From Amycolatopsis pretoriensis (lineage in GTDB: Bacteria > Actinomycetota > Actinomycetes > Mycobacteriales > Pseudonocardiaceae), in the NCBI RefSeq assembly GCF_900107925.1, contig NZ_FNUJ01000005.1, positions 558,001 to 622,000 on the forward strand: a stretch of DNA of 64,000 nt, given 5' to 3'. Shown piece after piece: positions 53,659 through 62,365 of the stretch. The position numbers and the translations under genes are program-made. A model generated the notes under the pieces. The model did not search any database. It had not been told where the DNA came from and saw only the letters and a program-made list of their open reading frames with translations. How positions within the stretch are numbered: the stretch's first letter is position 1; each line of letters starts with the position of its first letter.

Positions 53659-54020
53659 GGCCGCTCGAGGCGGCACCCGTCCCGTCAGTCGTCGGCGAGG
53701 TCGCGGAGCTTGTGGGTACTCCGCTTCTGCGGGAACAGAAGTACCAAGACGAGGCGTATGTCGGACGGCGCGGGGACGTCGCGGTCGAACTGTTCGTCAA
53801 CCACGGCTACGAAATCTATGACGACATGCCGTTCGCAACCCATCCGTACATGCTTCGCTTCCGGACCCTCGATCGAGATGTCGAGGACGCTCGTTCTTCC
53901 ATGCAGCGAACTTATGACGCTTTGAAAGCGACCGGGAAGTTCTCGCTTTTTTCGACGTACGACCTGCAATACGTCATCGATGAGGACATCGACGATCCGG
54001 CTGCGGGAGCGCGGTCGTGA
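53631..54020 (+). CDS. Putative immunity protein
   Basis: 129 residues with no certain family. Mixed alpha/beta (HVEIFLRPLEAAPVPSVVGE, DVAVELFVNHGYEIYDDMPF), acidic, without signal or membrane segment, as expected of a cytosolic CDI-type immunity protein. Position directly after the toxin, with GGAGG upstream and its start inside the toxin's out-of-frame tail, supports this. It appears intact although the toxin is damaged. A strong terminator follows. Confidence 0.6.
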   Translation: MAAHVEIFLRPLEAAPVPSVVGEVAELVGTPLLREQKYQDEAYVGRRGDVAVELFVNHGYEIYDDMPFATHPYMLRFRTLDRDVEDARSSMQRTYDALKATGKFSLFSTYDLQYVIDEDIDDPAAGARS

Positions 54021-54058
54021 CGAGCTGCCTCGCGGAAAATCCCGCGAGGCAGCTCGTC
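54019..54058. terminator. Bidirectional terminator after the immunity gene
   Basis: GACGAGCTGCCTCGCGG (54019-54035) pairs over 17 perfect base pairs with 54042-54058 around a 6-base AT-rich loop. It serves the plus-strand toxin/immunity unit and the convergent F420-type gene. Confidence 0.88.
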
Positions 54059-54063
54059 GGTGA

Positions 54064-54939
54064 TCAGCCGATCTTTTCGGCGGCCGGGATGACATCGGTG
54101 CCGAACTTCTCCAGCACCGCCGGGTTGTGGACGTGCGGGACCATGCCCAACGCGACGTCGATACCCAGCCCGTGCAGCCGCTCGAGCTCCTTCAGCAGCT
54201 CGCCGGACTTCGAGCCGTCCTCGCCGATGTCCAAGATGTGGTAGACGGTCTTCGTGATCGAGTCGTAGTCACGGCCCTCGTTCTCGCAGTGCCTCTTCAG
54301 CACCTCGAGCTTGTGCTCCAGCTCCGGGCTGTTGAACAGGTTGCACTGGTCGGCGTACTTGGCCACCAGCCGCAGCGTCTTCTTCTCGCCGCCGCCGCCG
54401 ATCATGATCGGGGGGCGGGGGTCCGACAGCGCCTGCGGGACGTTCAGCAGCCTCGACGCGTCGAAGTGCTTGCTCTTGAACGGCTTGTCGCCCTCGGCCC
54501 ACATCTGGAGCACGTACTGGAGGTTCTCCTCCAGCAGCTCGAAGCGCTCCGCGACCGGCGGGAACGGGAAGCCGAGGCCGCGGGACTCGTCCTCGTTCCA
54601 GCCCGCGCCGATGCCGAGGATCGCGCGGCCGCCGGAGAGCACGTCCAGCGTCGTGATCGCCTTCGCCAGCAGGCCCGGGTGCCGGTACAGCACACCCGTG
54701 ACGACCGTGAGGAGCTTCGCCCGCGAAGTGTGCGCCGCGATGAAGCCCAGCGTCGTGTACGCCTCGAGCATGTCGTTTTCGACGGGGCCGACCCCGCCGA
54801 TCTGGAAGAAGTGGTCCATCACGGCGATGGAGTCGAAGCCCGCCTGGTCGGCGGTGCGGACGACGGCGGCCAGGTCGGCGCCCAGCGCGGACGCCCCGTT
54901 CGGCCAGGTGAAGTCGGGGATCTGCAGTCCGAGTTTCAT
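54064..54939 (-). CDS. LLM-class F420-dependent oxidoreductase
   Basis: 291 residues, TIM-barrel luciferase-like fold. MKLGLQIPDFTWPNG, IAVMDHFFQIGG, LGIGAGWNEDESRGLGFPFP and PPIMIGGGGEKKTLRLVAKY are characteristic of F420-dependent members (F420 phosphate-binding GGGG). Substrate unknown. ATG start; monocistronic, with 40 bases between its start and the propeller gene upstream. Confidence 0.92.
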   Translation of the reverse strand: MKLGLQIPDFTWPNGASALGADLAAVVRTADQAGFDSIAVMDHFFQIGGVGPVENDMLEAYTTLGFIAAHTSRAKLLTVVTGVLYRHPGLLAKAITTLDVLSGGRAILGIGAGWNEDESRGLGFPFPPVAERFELLEENLQYVLQMWAEGDKPFKSKHFDASRLLNVPQALSDPRPPIMIGGGGEKKTLRLVAKYADQCNLFNSPELEHKLEVLKRHCENEGRDYDSITKTVYHILDIGEDGSKSGELLKELERLHGLGIDVALGMVPHVHNPAVLEKFGTDVIPAAEKIG

Positions 54940-54979
54940 ACCTTCCGACCGTATACCTGGAGTTACCCCAGCCGCGTGC

Positions 54980-55948
54980 TCAAAAATCGCGGATCACGGA
55001 AACCCTGCCGTGCAAGGGATCCGTGACGAACACCGTGCGCGTGCCCTGGTCGACCGCGACGTCGCCGGGGTTGACGCCCAGCGACAGCTCGCCGGTCAGC
55101 GTCCCGGTGCCGCCGTCGACCCGGCTCAGCCCGTTCTGGCCGCCGTTGGTGTACACAGTGTTCGTGCCCTGGTGCACGGCGAGCGAGGACGATTCGCTGC
55201 GCAGCAACACGGTCTTGCGCTCGGCGTGCGTTGCCGCGTCCACAATGGACATGTGGTGGATGCCGGAGTTGGCCACGTACACCGAGCCGCTCTCGGCGTG
55301 CACGGCGACGGCGGTCGGCCGCGCGCCGACCTTCACGCTGGCGACGAACTTGCCGCTGTCGATCGAGAACACCTCGACCGAGTCCGTGCCGGTGCTCGCG
55401 CAGTAGGCGAGCTTGCGGCCGGCGTCGACGGCGATCCCGGCGAGGCTCGGTTTCGGGCCCGGCACCAGCGCGGACAGGGTGCAGCTGATGCCGTCGAGCA
55501 CGGCGAGCGTGCCGGTGCCGCCGCTGACCGCGTAGACGCGGTTGGCCCGCTCGTCCACGGCCAGCGCCGAAGCGCCCGCTCCCGCGCCGATCACGCTCAC
55601 CAGGTCGTGGGTGCGGCCGTCGAGCACGACGACGGTGCCGGCCGGCGGGTTCGCGACGTAGATCCGGTTGGTCTTCGGGTCGACCGCGATGTCACCGGGG
55701 GAGCCACCGACGCGGACCACCGCGCCGGCCGACGCGCCGCGCGGGTCGACCACCGAGACCGTCCCGGCCTCGGGATCCGTGACGTACGCGAGCCCGGTGA
55801 CGGGATTCACCGCGACCGCGGTCGGGGACCCGCCGAGGTCGATCGACCGGACGTCCTGCGCCCGCGCCACCCCGGGCAGGACGACGGCCCCGGCGCCGGC
55901 CGTGACCAGCGCGAACAGGGCCCTCCGGCCTATCGGGCGACCTCGCAT
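54980..55948 (-). CDS. Exported YncE-like seven-bladed beta-propeller protein
   Basis: 322 residues. Twin-arginine-like or Sec signal (RRALFALVTAGAGAVVLPGV, cleavage near ARAQD). The rest is six to seven repeats of the YVTN-type unit, for example NRIYVANPPAGTVVVLDGRT and GSVYVANSGIHHMSIVDAAT, a propeller likely used for binding. No catalytic residues can be named. Single gene, divergent from htpX. Confidence 0.88.
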   Translation of the reverse strand: MRGRPIGRRALFALVTAGAGAVVLPGVARAQDVRSIDLGGSPTAVAVNPVTGLAYVTDPEAGTVSVVDPRGASAGAVVRVGGSPGDIAVDPKTNRIYVANPPAGTVVVLDGRTHDLVSVIGAGAGASALAVDERANRVYAVSGGTGTLAVLDGISCTLSALVPGPKPSLAGIAVDAGRKLAYCASTGTDSVEVFSIDSGKFVASVKVGARPTAVAVHAESGSVYVANSGIHHMSIVDAATHAERKTVLLRSESSSLAVHQGTNTVYTNGGQNGLSRVDGGTGTLTGELSLGVNPGDVAVDQGTRTVFVTDPLHGRVSVIRDF

Positions 55949-56082
55949 CGGCGCCTCCGCTCGTGATCAACTCGCTCACCGAGCCTAACCCGCGCCATCA
56001 TCACGTGAAGGAACTTCGCGTCCCCCGATCGCGTTGTTTCCAGTGGGTAACCCACTTCCAGAGCGGACGGAGGCGAGCGCGC

Positions 56083-56934
56083 GTGCACGGGCACCAGAAC
56101 GGACTGAAGACGGCGGGGCTGCTCGGCCTGCTGTCGGCGATCATCATCGCGATCAGCGGGCTCTTCGGCCGCGGCGCGCTGGTCATCGGCCTGGTCATCG
56201 CGCTGGGGATGAACGCCTACGCCTACTTCAACTCCGACAGGCTGGCGCTGCGCGCGATGCGGGCGCGGCCGGTGTCCGAGGTCGAGCAGCCCGCGATGTA
56301 CCGGATCGTGCGCGAGCTCGCCCAGGTCGCCCGCCAGCCGATGCCGCAGCTCTACCTGAGCCCGACGGTCGCGCCGAACGCGTTCGCGACCGGCCGCAGC
56401 CCGCGGCACGCCGCCGTCTGCTGCACCACCGGCATCCTCGACCTGCTCGACGAGCGCGAGCTGCGGGCCGTGCTCGGCCACGAGCTGTCCCACGTCTACA
56501 ACCGCGACATCCTCATCTCGTGCGTCGCCGGCGCGCTGGCCAGCGTGATCAGCGTGCTGGCGAACATCGCGCTCTTCTTCGGCGGCAACAACCGAGACGG
56601 CAGCCCGCTGGTCAGCCTGATGCTGGTCTTCGTCGGCCCGATCGCGGCCGCCGTCATCCGGATGGGGGTCAGCCGGTCGCGGGAATACCAGGCCGACGCG
56701 TCCGGCGCGGAGCTGACCGGCGACCCGCTGGGCCTGGCCTCGGCGCTGCGGAAGCTGGAGGCCGGGACGCGGGCGCGGCCGCTGGTCGCCGAGCCGCAGC
56801 TCGTGTCGCAGTCGCACCTGATGATCGCGAACCCGTTCCGGCCCGGCGAGGGCCTGAGCAAGCTGTTCTCGACGCACCCGCCGATCGCCGACCGCATCGC
56901 GCGGCTCGAGGAAATGGCCCGCCGCCCGTTCTGA
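56083..56934 (+). CDS. htpX: Membrane zinc metalloprotease HtpX homologue
   Basis: 283 residues, M48 family. HEXXH is in VLGHELSHVYNRD, with the third ligand Glu in SREYQADASG; four hydrophobic segments include two N-terminal ones. Degrades misfolded membrane proteins. GTG 56083 is chosen for the GGAGG upstream and the normal length; an open frame to 55963 extends into the promoter. A cluster of palindromes follows the stop. Confidence 0.94.
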   Translation: MHGHQNGLKTAGLLGLLSAIIIAISGLFGRGALVIGLVIALGMNAYAYFNSDRLALRAMRARPVSEVEQPAMYRIVRELAQVARQPMPQLYLSPTVAPNAFATGRSPRHAAVCCTTGILDLLDERELRAVLGHELSHVYNRDILISCVAGALASVISVLANIALFFGGNNRDGSPLVSLMLVFVGPIAAAVIRMGVSRSREYQADASGAELTGDPLGLASALRKLEAGTRARPLVAEPQLVSQSHLMIANPFRPGEGLSKLFSTHPPIADRIARLEEMARRPF

Positions 56935-56945
56935 CCCAGCCGGAG

Positions 56946-56999
56946 CTTTCACGTGAAAGTGCCGCTTTGCGTTTCAAAGCGGAGCTTTCGTAGGGAAAG
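56946..56999. repeat. Cluster of three short palindromes after htpX
   Basis: CTTTCACGTGAAAG (56946-56959) is a perfect 14-base palindrome; CCGCTTTG-cgttt-CAAAGCGG (56962-56982) and CTTTC-gtagg-GAAAG (56985-56999) are hairpins. GGAGCTTTC occurs twice. Looks like a REP-type intergenic element that may also terminate htpX. Confidence 0.6.
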
Positions 57000-57059
57000 T
57001 GGCGCCTTCCCAACTGGTGGGAGCGGGAATCCGGATCTGACCAGCGGAGTTCCGTAGGC

Positions 57060-58154
57060 ATGGTTTCCGCACAGCTGCACCTGGGCGTCGCCATCGACGG
57101 GGCCGGGTACCACCCGGCCGCGTGGCGTGTCTCCGCGGTCGAGCCCGCCGCGCTGTTCACCTCCGGTCACTACCTGAAGTACGCGAAGCTCGCCGAAGCC
57201 GCTTCGCTCGACTTCGTGACCCTCGACGACTCCCTGGCGCTGCAGCCCGGCGGCGAGGAGGTCGTGCGCGGGCGCCTCGACGCGCTGCTCACGCTGTCCG
57301 CCCTCGCGCCGGCGACCAGCCGGATCGGCCTGGTCCCGACGGTCACCACCACCCACACCGAGCCGTTCCACGTCTCGACGTCGGTCGCGACCCTCGACTA
57401 CGCCAGCCGCGGCCGCGCGGGCGTCCTCGCGGTGCCGTCGCTGACCGACGGCGAGGCCGCGCACTTCGGCCGCCGCCCGGCCCCGTCGCCGGCGGACGGC
57501 GAGGCCGAGACGGGAGAGGTCCTCGACGTCATCGGCCGGCTCTGGGACAGCTGGGAGGACGGCGCGATCGTCCGCGACGCCGCCACCGGCCGGTTCATCG
57601 ACCGCGAGAAGCTGCACTACGTCGACTTCGAGGGCCGCTTCTTCAGCGTGAAGGGCCCGTCGATCACGCCGCGGCCGCCGCAGGGCCACCCGGTGACCGC
57701 GGTCTACGGCGATTCGCCGCACGCGGTCGGCGCCGACGTGGTCATCACCCGCGCCGACCACCTCGAAGCCGTGCGCGCCGCGGCCGTCCGGTTCCCCGGC
57801 GCCAAGGTCCTGGCCACGGTGTCGCTCGTGCTCGCCGAGACCGAGCAGGGCGCCCGCGACCGGCAGCACGAGCTGGACGCGCTGACGCCGTTCGAGCCCG
57901 CGGGCCTGTCCTTCGTCGGAACGCCCGCGCAGCTGGCCGCCGAACTGCCCCGGTGGGCCGCCGAGACCGGTGTCGCCGGCTTCCACCTGCGGCCCGCCGT
58001 GCTGCCCGACGACCTCGACCTGCTCGCCGGCGAGGTCGTCCCGGCGCTGCGGGCGGCCGGCGCGTTCCGGGACGGCTACCGCGGCGAGACCCTGCGCGAC
58101 CACCTCGGCCTCGGCCGGGCCGTCAACGCCTACGCCGTCACCCCGGGAGCCTGA
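57060..58154 (+). CDS. LLM-class flavin-dependent oxidoreductase
   Basis: 364 residues, luciferase-like fold (LHLGVAIDGAGYHPAAWRVS, DFVTLDDSLALQPGGEE, SRIGLVPTVTTTHTEPFHVS). Two bases before, and probably co-transcribed with, a NtaA/DszA-type monooxygenase. Such pairs break down organosulfur or amine compounds with FMNH2; substrate unknown. The insertion between residues 140 and 200 is typical of the larger members. Confidence 0.9.
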   Translation: MVSAQLHLGVAIDGAGYHPAAWRVSAVEPAALFTSGHYLKYAKLAEAASLDFVTLDDSLALQPGGEEVVRGRLDALLTLSALAPATSRIGLVPTVTTTHTEPFHVSTSVATLDYASRGRAGVLAVPSLTDGEAAHFGRRPAPSPADGEAETGEVLDVIGRLWDSWEDGAIVRDAATGRFIDREKLHYVDFEGRFFSVKGPSITPRPPQGHPVTAVYGDSPHAVGADVVITRADHLEAVRAAAVRFPGAKVLATVSLVLAETEQGARDRQHELDALTPFEPAGLSFVGTPAQLAAELPRWAAETGVAGFHLRPAVLPDDLDLLAGEVVPALRAAGAFRDGYRGETLRDHLGLGRAVNAYAVTPGA

Positions 58155-58155
58155 G

Positions 58156-59466
58156 ATGACCAAGCAGATCAAGCTGGCCGCGCACTTCCCCGGCGTCAAC
58201 AACACGACGGTGTGGAGCGATCCGGCGTCGGGCAGCCAGATCGACTTCGCGTCCTTCGAACACCTCGCGCGCACCGCCGAGCGCGGCAAGTTCGACTTCC
58301 TCTTCCTCGCCGAGGGCCTGCGGCTGCGCGAGCACGCGGGCAAGATCCTCGACTCCGACGTCGTCGGCCGGCCCAACACGACCACCGTGCTCGCCGCGCT
58401 GTCCGCCGTCACCACGCACCTCGGCCTGGCCGGGACGCTGTCCTCGACGTTCAACGAGCCCTACGAGGTCGCCCGCCAGGTCGCAAGCATCGACCACCTC
58501 TCCGGCGGGCGCGCCGCGTGGAACGTCGTGACGTCGCCGGACGCGTGGACCGGCAAGAACTTCCGCCGCGGCGGCTTCCTCAAGCGCGAGGACCGGTACG
58601 CGCGCGCCGAGGAGTTCCTGACCACCGTGCGCGAGCTGTGGGACAGCTGGCAGCCGGGAACCCTGGTGGGGGACAAGGAGAACGGCGTCTTCGCGCGCGA
58701 CCCCGGCAAGTTCGTCCACAGTGGACCGCAGTTCGGCATCCACGGCGAGTTCACGCTGCCGCGCACGCCGCAGGGGCAGCCGATCGTCATCCAGGCCGGC
58801 GACTCCGACGAAGGCCGCGAGTTCGCCGCGAAGGCCGCCGACGTCATCTTCAGCCGCCACGGCACCCTCGAAGACGGCCAGGCGTTCTTCCACGACGTCA
58901 AGCGGCGGCTGGCCGCGTACGGCCGCGAGTACGGCGAGCTGCTGATCATGCCGGCCGCGACGTTCGTCCTCGGCGACACCGACGCCGAAGCCGAGGAACA
59001 CGCGCGCGAAATCCGGCTCCAGCAGGTCCGGCCGGCCACCGCGATCCAGTTCCTGGAGCAGGTGTGGAGCCGCGACCTCTCGGACTACGACGTCGACGGC
59101 CCGCTGCCGGAGGTCGACCCCGACCCGGACGCCGAGCCGCTGACCTGGGGCCGCGTCCGGCACGAGAAGGACCAGCTCGCCTTGGCGCGCAAGTGGCGGG
59201 CGATCGCGGAGGAGAAGAAGCTTTCGATCCGCGAGCTGGTGATCGAGGTCACCGCGCGGCAGCAGTTCGTCGGCACGCCGTCGACGGTCGCTTCGACGAT
59301 CGACGAGTACGTGCAGTCCGACGCCGCCGACGGGTTCGTCCTGGTGCCGCACCTGACGCCGACCGGGCTCGACGAGTTCGTCGAGAAGGTCGTCCCGTTG
59401 CTGCAGGAACGCGGGGTGTTCCGCACGGAGTACACCGGCACGACGCTGCGTGAGCGGCTCTTCTAG
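58156..59466 (+). CDS. NtaA/SnaA/DszA-family FMN-dependent monooxygenase
   Basis: 436 residues. Family landmarks are LAAHFPGVNNTTVWSDP, FDFLFLAEGLRLREHAG, GRAAWNVVTSPDAWTGKNF and QGQPIVIQAGDSDEGREFAA. Uses FMNH2 from a separate reductase to oxygenate sulfur or amine substrates. ATG start two bases after the preceding LLM gene. Its TAG stop shares the sequence CTAG with the stop of the convergent rfbA. Confidence 0.92.
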   Translation: MTKQIKLAAHFPGVNNTTVWSDPASGSQIDFASFEHLARTAERGKFDFLFLAEGLRLREHAGKILDSDVVGRPNTTTVLAALSAVTTHLGLAGTLSSTFNEPYEVARQVASIDHLSGGRAAWNVVTSPDAWTGKNFRRGGFLKREDRYARAEEFLTTVRELWDSWQPGTLVGDKENGVFARDPGKFVHSGPQFGIHGEFTLPRTPQGQPIVIQAGDSDEGREFAAKAADVIFSRHGTLEDGQAFFHDVKRRLAAYGREYGELLIMPAATFVLGDTDAEAEEHAREIRLQQVRPATAIQFLEQVWSRDLSDYDVDGPLPEVDPDPDAEPLTWGRVRHEKDQLALARKWRAIAEEKKLSIRELVIEVTARQQFVGTPSTVASTIDEYVQSDAADGFVLVPHLTPTGLDEFVEKVVPLLQERGVFRTEYTGTTLRERLF

Positions 59467-60338
59467 GCGCCGGCGGCTACGGCGACTGCCTTGACGTAGT
59501 CGCCGTAGCCGGACTTCGCCAGCTTCTCGCCCAGCGCGTAGCACTCGGCGGCGTCGATGAAGCCCATCCGCAGCGCGATCTCCTCGAGGCACGCGATGCG
59601 CACGCCAGTGCGGTGCTCCAGCACCTGCACGAACTGGCCGGCTTCGAGCAGCGAGTCGTGCGTGCCCGTGTCGAGCCAGGCGAAGCCGCGGCCGAGGTCG
59701 ACCAGCGATGCCCGGTCCTGGCGCACGTAGGCGAGGTTGACGTCGGTGATCTCCAGCTCGCCGCGGGCCGACGGCGTGAGCGCGCGGGCGATGTCGACGA
59801 CCTGGTTGTCGTAGAGGTACAGACCGGTGATCGCCTTGTTGGACCGCGGTTTGGCGGGCTTCTCCTCGATGGTCAGCAGCTTGCCCGCCGCGTCGACCTC
59901 GCCGACGCCGTAGCGCTCGGGGTCCTTCACCGGGTAGCCGAACAGGACGCAGCCGTCGAGCTCGCGCACGGCCGACTGCAGCCGGCCGGAGAAGCCCTGG
60001 CCGTAGAAGATGTTGTCGCCGAGGACGAGCGCCACGTCGTCGTCGCCGATGAAGTCCGCGCCGATCACGAAGGCCTCGGCGAGGCCGTTCGGGCTGGGCT
60101 GTTCGGCGTAGGAGAACGAGACGCCGAACTGGTCGCCGTTGCCGAGCAGCTTGCGGAACATCGGCAGGTCGGCGGGGGTGGAGATGATCAGGATCTCGCG
60201 GATCCCGGCCAGCATCAGCACCGAGATCGGGTAGTAGACCATCGGTTTGTCGTAGACCGGCAGCAGCTGCTTCGACACCGCCTGGGTGATCGGGTGCAGG
60301 CGCGTCCCGCTGCCTCCGGCCAGCACGATGCCCTTCAT
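59463..60338 (-). CDS. rfbA: Glucose-1-phosphate thymidylyltransferase
   Basis: 291 residues, the normal RmlA length. MKGIVLAGGSGTRLHPITQA, VSKQLLPVYDKPMVYYPISV, LVLGDNIFYGQGF and EEKPAKPRSNKAITGLYLYD are the nucleotide, sugar and allosteric-site regions. Makes dTDP-glucose for deoxysugars; rfbB and rfbD are not here, so it probably serves pathways encoded elsewhere as well as the surface polymer. 53 bases after the sialidase-fold gene, on the same strand. Confidence 0.96.
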   Translation of the reverse strand: MKGIVLAGGSGTRLHPITQAVSKQLLPVYDKPMVYYPISVLMLAGIREILIISTPADLPMFRKLLGNGDQFGVSFSYAEQPSPNGLAEAFVIGADFIGDDDVALVLGDNIFYGQGFSGRLQSAVRELDGCVLFGYPVKDPERYGVGEVDAAGKLLTIEEKPAKPRSNKAITGLYLYDNQVVDIARALTPSARGELEITDVNLAYVRQDRASLVDLGRGFAWLDTGTHDSLLEAGQFVQVLEHRTGVRIACLEEIALRMGFIDAAECYALGEKLAKSGYGDYVKAVAVAAGA

Positions 60339-60391
60339 GAACTGCCTCCTCGGGTCCGGCGTCGGCCCCACCCTACGGGCCGCAGCCGGCG

Positions 60392-61528
60392 CTAGAAGGC
60401 CGGTCCCTTGCCGAAGTAGGCCTTGCAGCCGGAGTTGTATTCGGTGGCGATCTCGAGCACGTTCCGGCCGTCGTCGACCGGCAGCAGCGTCGAGGAGTAG
60501 TTGGGGCAGAAGTTGTTGTAGATGCCGGTGATGTGCACGGGCGCGGGCAGTTCGTACCAGTTGCCGCTGCCGAAGTTGTCGTTGGCGAGCAGGACCTGGC
60601 CGTTCCCGGGCTGCGGCTGGCCCTTGGCGTTGGTGTAGATCTGCCCGACCATGACGATCCGGACGCCGTTCGGGCCGCCGGGGAAGAGCGTGACCGTCTG
60701 CGCGTGCTGGAAGTAGTTGCCGTTCGCGGTGTCCACACGGGTGCCGGGGTCGGTGGGGCTGCCCCAGTTGGCGCCGTCGGGGGAGATCTTGAAGTACGGG
60801 TCGCAGTAGCGGTCGCGGAAGTTGCAGATCTCGTAGGCGAAGTAGTACCGGCCGTCGGGCAGCCGGCGGATGATCGGCATGCCCGGGCGGACCCGGTCCG
60901 GCGGGATGGCCAGGGTGAGCTGCTTGGTGCCCCACGTCACGCCGTCGGTCGAAGCGACGCGGTTGAGGACCTGCGCGTACTTCGGGGCCTGCGTCTCGTC
61001 GGCGAAGTGCAGCCACAGCGTGCCACCGGCGTCGACGGTGAACTCGGGCTCCCAGATGCCGTCGATGTTGTGCGAGCGGGCAGCCTCGGACAGGAACCGC
61101 CACGAGCGGCCGCCGTCCGGGCTGCCCCAGATCTTGATGCCGACGCGGCGCTGCGCCCCGGCGTCCTGCCGGTAGGAGGCGGCCCAGAGCAGGGTGCCCG
61201 CGCGGAGGCGACCGACGCGTTGCGGCAGCTCGTAGAGGGTGCCGCAGCACATGCCGTACCGGCCGTCCGGGTCGCGGACGGCGCCGATCTGGTGGAACGT
61301 CTCGCCCTCGTCGGTGCTCTCCATGACGGGCGTGAACTTGCCGCTCGCGTCTTCGCTGGTCAGCGCGGCGATGATGTTCCCGCGGCCGAAGATGGAGTGG
61401 TCGAGCCGGACGAGCCGCGCGTAGGAGCCGAGGCCGGGCAGGAGCAGCTTGCGCTCGGCGGCGCTCGCGGGCGTCAGAGTCGCGCAGATCACGGTGAGTG
61501 ACAGCACGAAGGCGAGCAAGCGGCGCAT
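60392..61528 (-). CDS. Secreted sialidase-fold (BNR-repeat) protein
   Basis: 378 residues. Sec signal (MRRLLAFVLSLTVICATLTP to ASAAE), then a six-bladed propeller with Asp-box repeats (STDEGETFHQIG, SPDGGRSWRFLS, STDGVTWGTK, SPDGANWGS). RIP-like RVRPGMPIIRRL and a few Cys (MCCGTLY, CDPYF, NFCPNY) are seen. The Arg triad of true sialidases is not convincing, so another glycosidase or carbohydrate-binding role is possible. ATG 61528 follows GGAGAGGG. Confidence 0.8.
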   Translation of the reverse strand: MRRLLAFVLSLTVICATLTPASAAERKLLLPGLGSYARLVRLDHSIFGRGNIIAALTSEDASGKFTPVMESTDEGETFHQIGAVRDPDGRYGMCCGTLYELPQRVGRLRAGTLLWAASYRQDAGAQRRVGIKIWGSPDGGRSWRFLSEAARSHNIDGIWEPEFTVDAGGTLWLHFADETQAPKYAQVLNRVASTDGVTWGTKQLTLAIPPDRVRPGMPIIRRLPDGRYYFAYEICNFRDRYCDPYFKISPDGANWGSPTDPGTRVDTANGNYFQHAQTVTLFPGGPNGVRIVMVGQIYTNAKGQPQPGNGQVLLANDNFGSGNWYELPAPVHITGIYNNFCPNYSSTLLPVDDGRNVLEIATEYNSGCKAYFGKGPAF

Positions 61529-61675
61529 CCTGACCCTCTCCACGCGGTGACCGCGCGATTACAGCACGGCGGTCGGGTCCTTCGTGGACAGTCACACGGC
61601 GCATTCGCGCGTTCGGGGGGTTTGCTGTGCGCTTTCGGGTGACGAGTAACTTGGAGTAGCTGCGAGGGGGGAACG

Positions 61676-62338
61676 ATGAAACGTGGGTGGGCGGGGTTCC
61701 TGGCCCTGGCCTTGGTCCTTTTGTCCGGGTGCGGTTCGTCGACGGGGTTCGGCACGATCGTGACTTCTTCTGCTGCTTCGGCGCCTCCCGCGACATCGGC
61801 GGCGCCGGTCCTTCGGGACGTGCCGCCGGAAACGCACACGGGGACGGGCGACGGCGAGTTCGCCTCGACGTGGCCGGCGGACCAGCTGGGCTTCTTCACG
61901 TTCGACTGCCCGAAGTGCTCGTCGAACGTGATGGTCGACACGGACGGCGGCGAGTACGGCCTGGTCAACGCGATCGGCAAGTACAAGGGCACGACGTGGC
62001 TGAACACGGAACCGGACCGCCCGACTCGGAAGGTGACGATCCACGCGAACGCACCCTGGACGGCGACGATCGCGGACTACCGGACCTTGCCGGTGGCGGC
62101 TCCGGGGTCTCCGGTGTCCGGCAAGGGTGACGCGGTGTTCCGGGTCCCCGACGGGGTTCGGACGGTGGTTTTCACGGCCAAGACGCGCGGGAACGTGGCC
62201 GTTTGGGTGCACTCGGAGAAGGTCCGCGATCTTTTGGTGAACGAGATCGGGGATTTGTCGAAGACGGTTGAGGTTGTGGGGCCGGCTTACCTGTTGGTCG
62301 AGGGGTACGAGGCCAGCTGGACGATCACGCCGTCCTGA
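61676..62338 (+). CDS. Lipoprotein of unknown function
   Basis: 220 residues. Signal with lipobox ALVLLSGCGSS (Cys at about 19), a Ser/Ala/Pro linker and a beta-rich domain with a CPKC pair (FDCPKCSSNV) followed by two or three immunoglobulin-like strands. No family recognised. GAGGGGGG precedes the ATG. The stop is followed at once by a strong hairpin. Confidence 0.78.
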   Translation: MKRGWAGFLALALVLLSGCGSSTGFGTIVTSSAASAPPATSAAPVLRDVPPETHTGTGDGEFASTWPADQLGFFTFDCPKCSSNVMVDTDGGEYGLVNAIGKYKGTTWLNTEPDRPTRKVTIHANAPWTATIADYRTLPVAAPGSPVSGKGDAVFRVPDGVRTVVFTAKTRGNVAVWVHSEKVRDLLVNEIGDLSKTVEVVGPAYLLVEGYEASWTITPS

Positions 62339-62365
62339 GCGGGCACCCGGTCGCCGGGTGCCCGC
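62339..62365. terminator. Terminator after the lipoprotein gene
   Basis: GCGGGCACCCGG (62339-62350) pairs perfectly with CCGGGTGCCCGC (62354-62365) over a 3-base loop directly after the stop. Confidence 0.85.

Noticed and set aside
55963..56934. A longer HtpX start
   Set aside because: The added 40 residues are basic and uncharacteristic; GTG 56083 has a good ribosome site and gives the normal family length.
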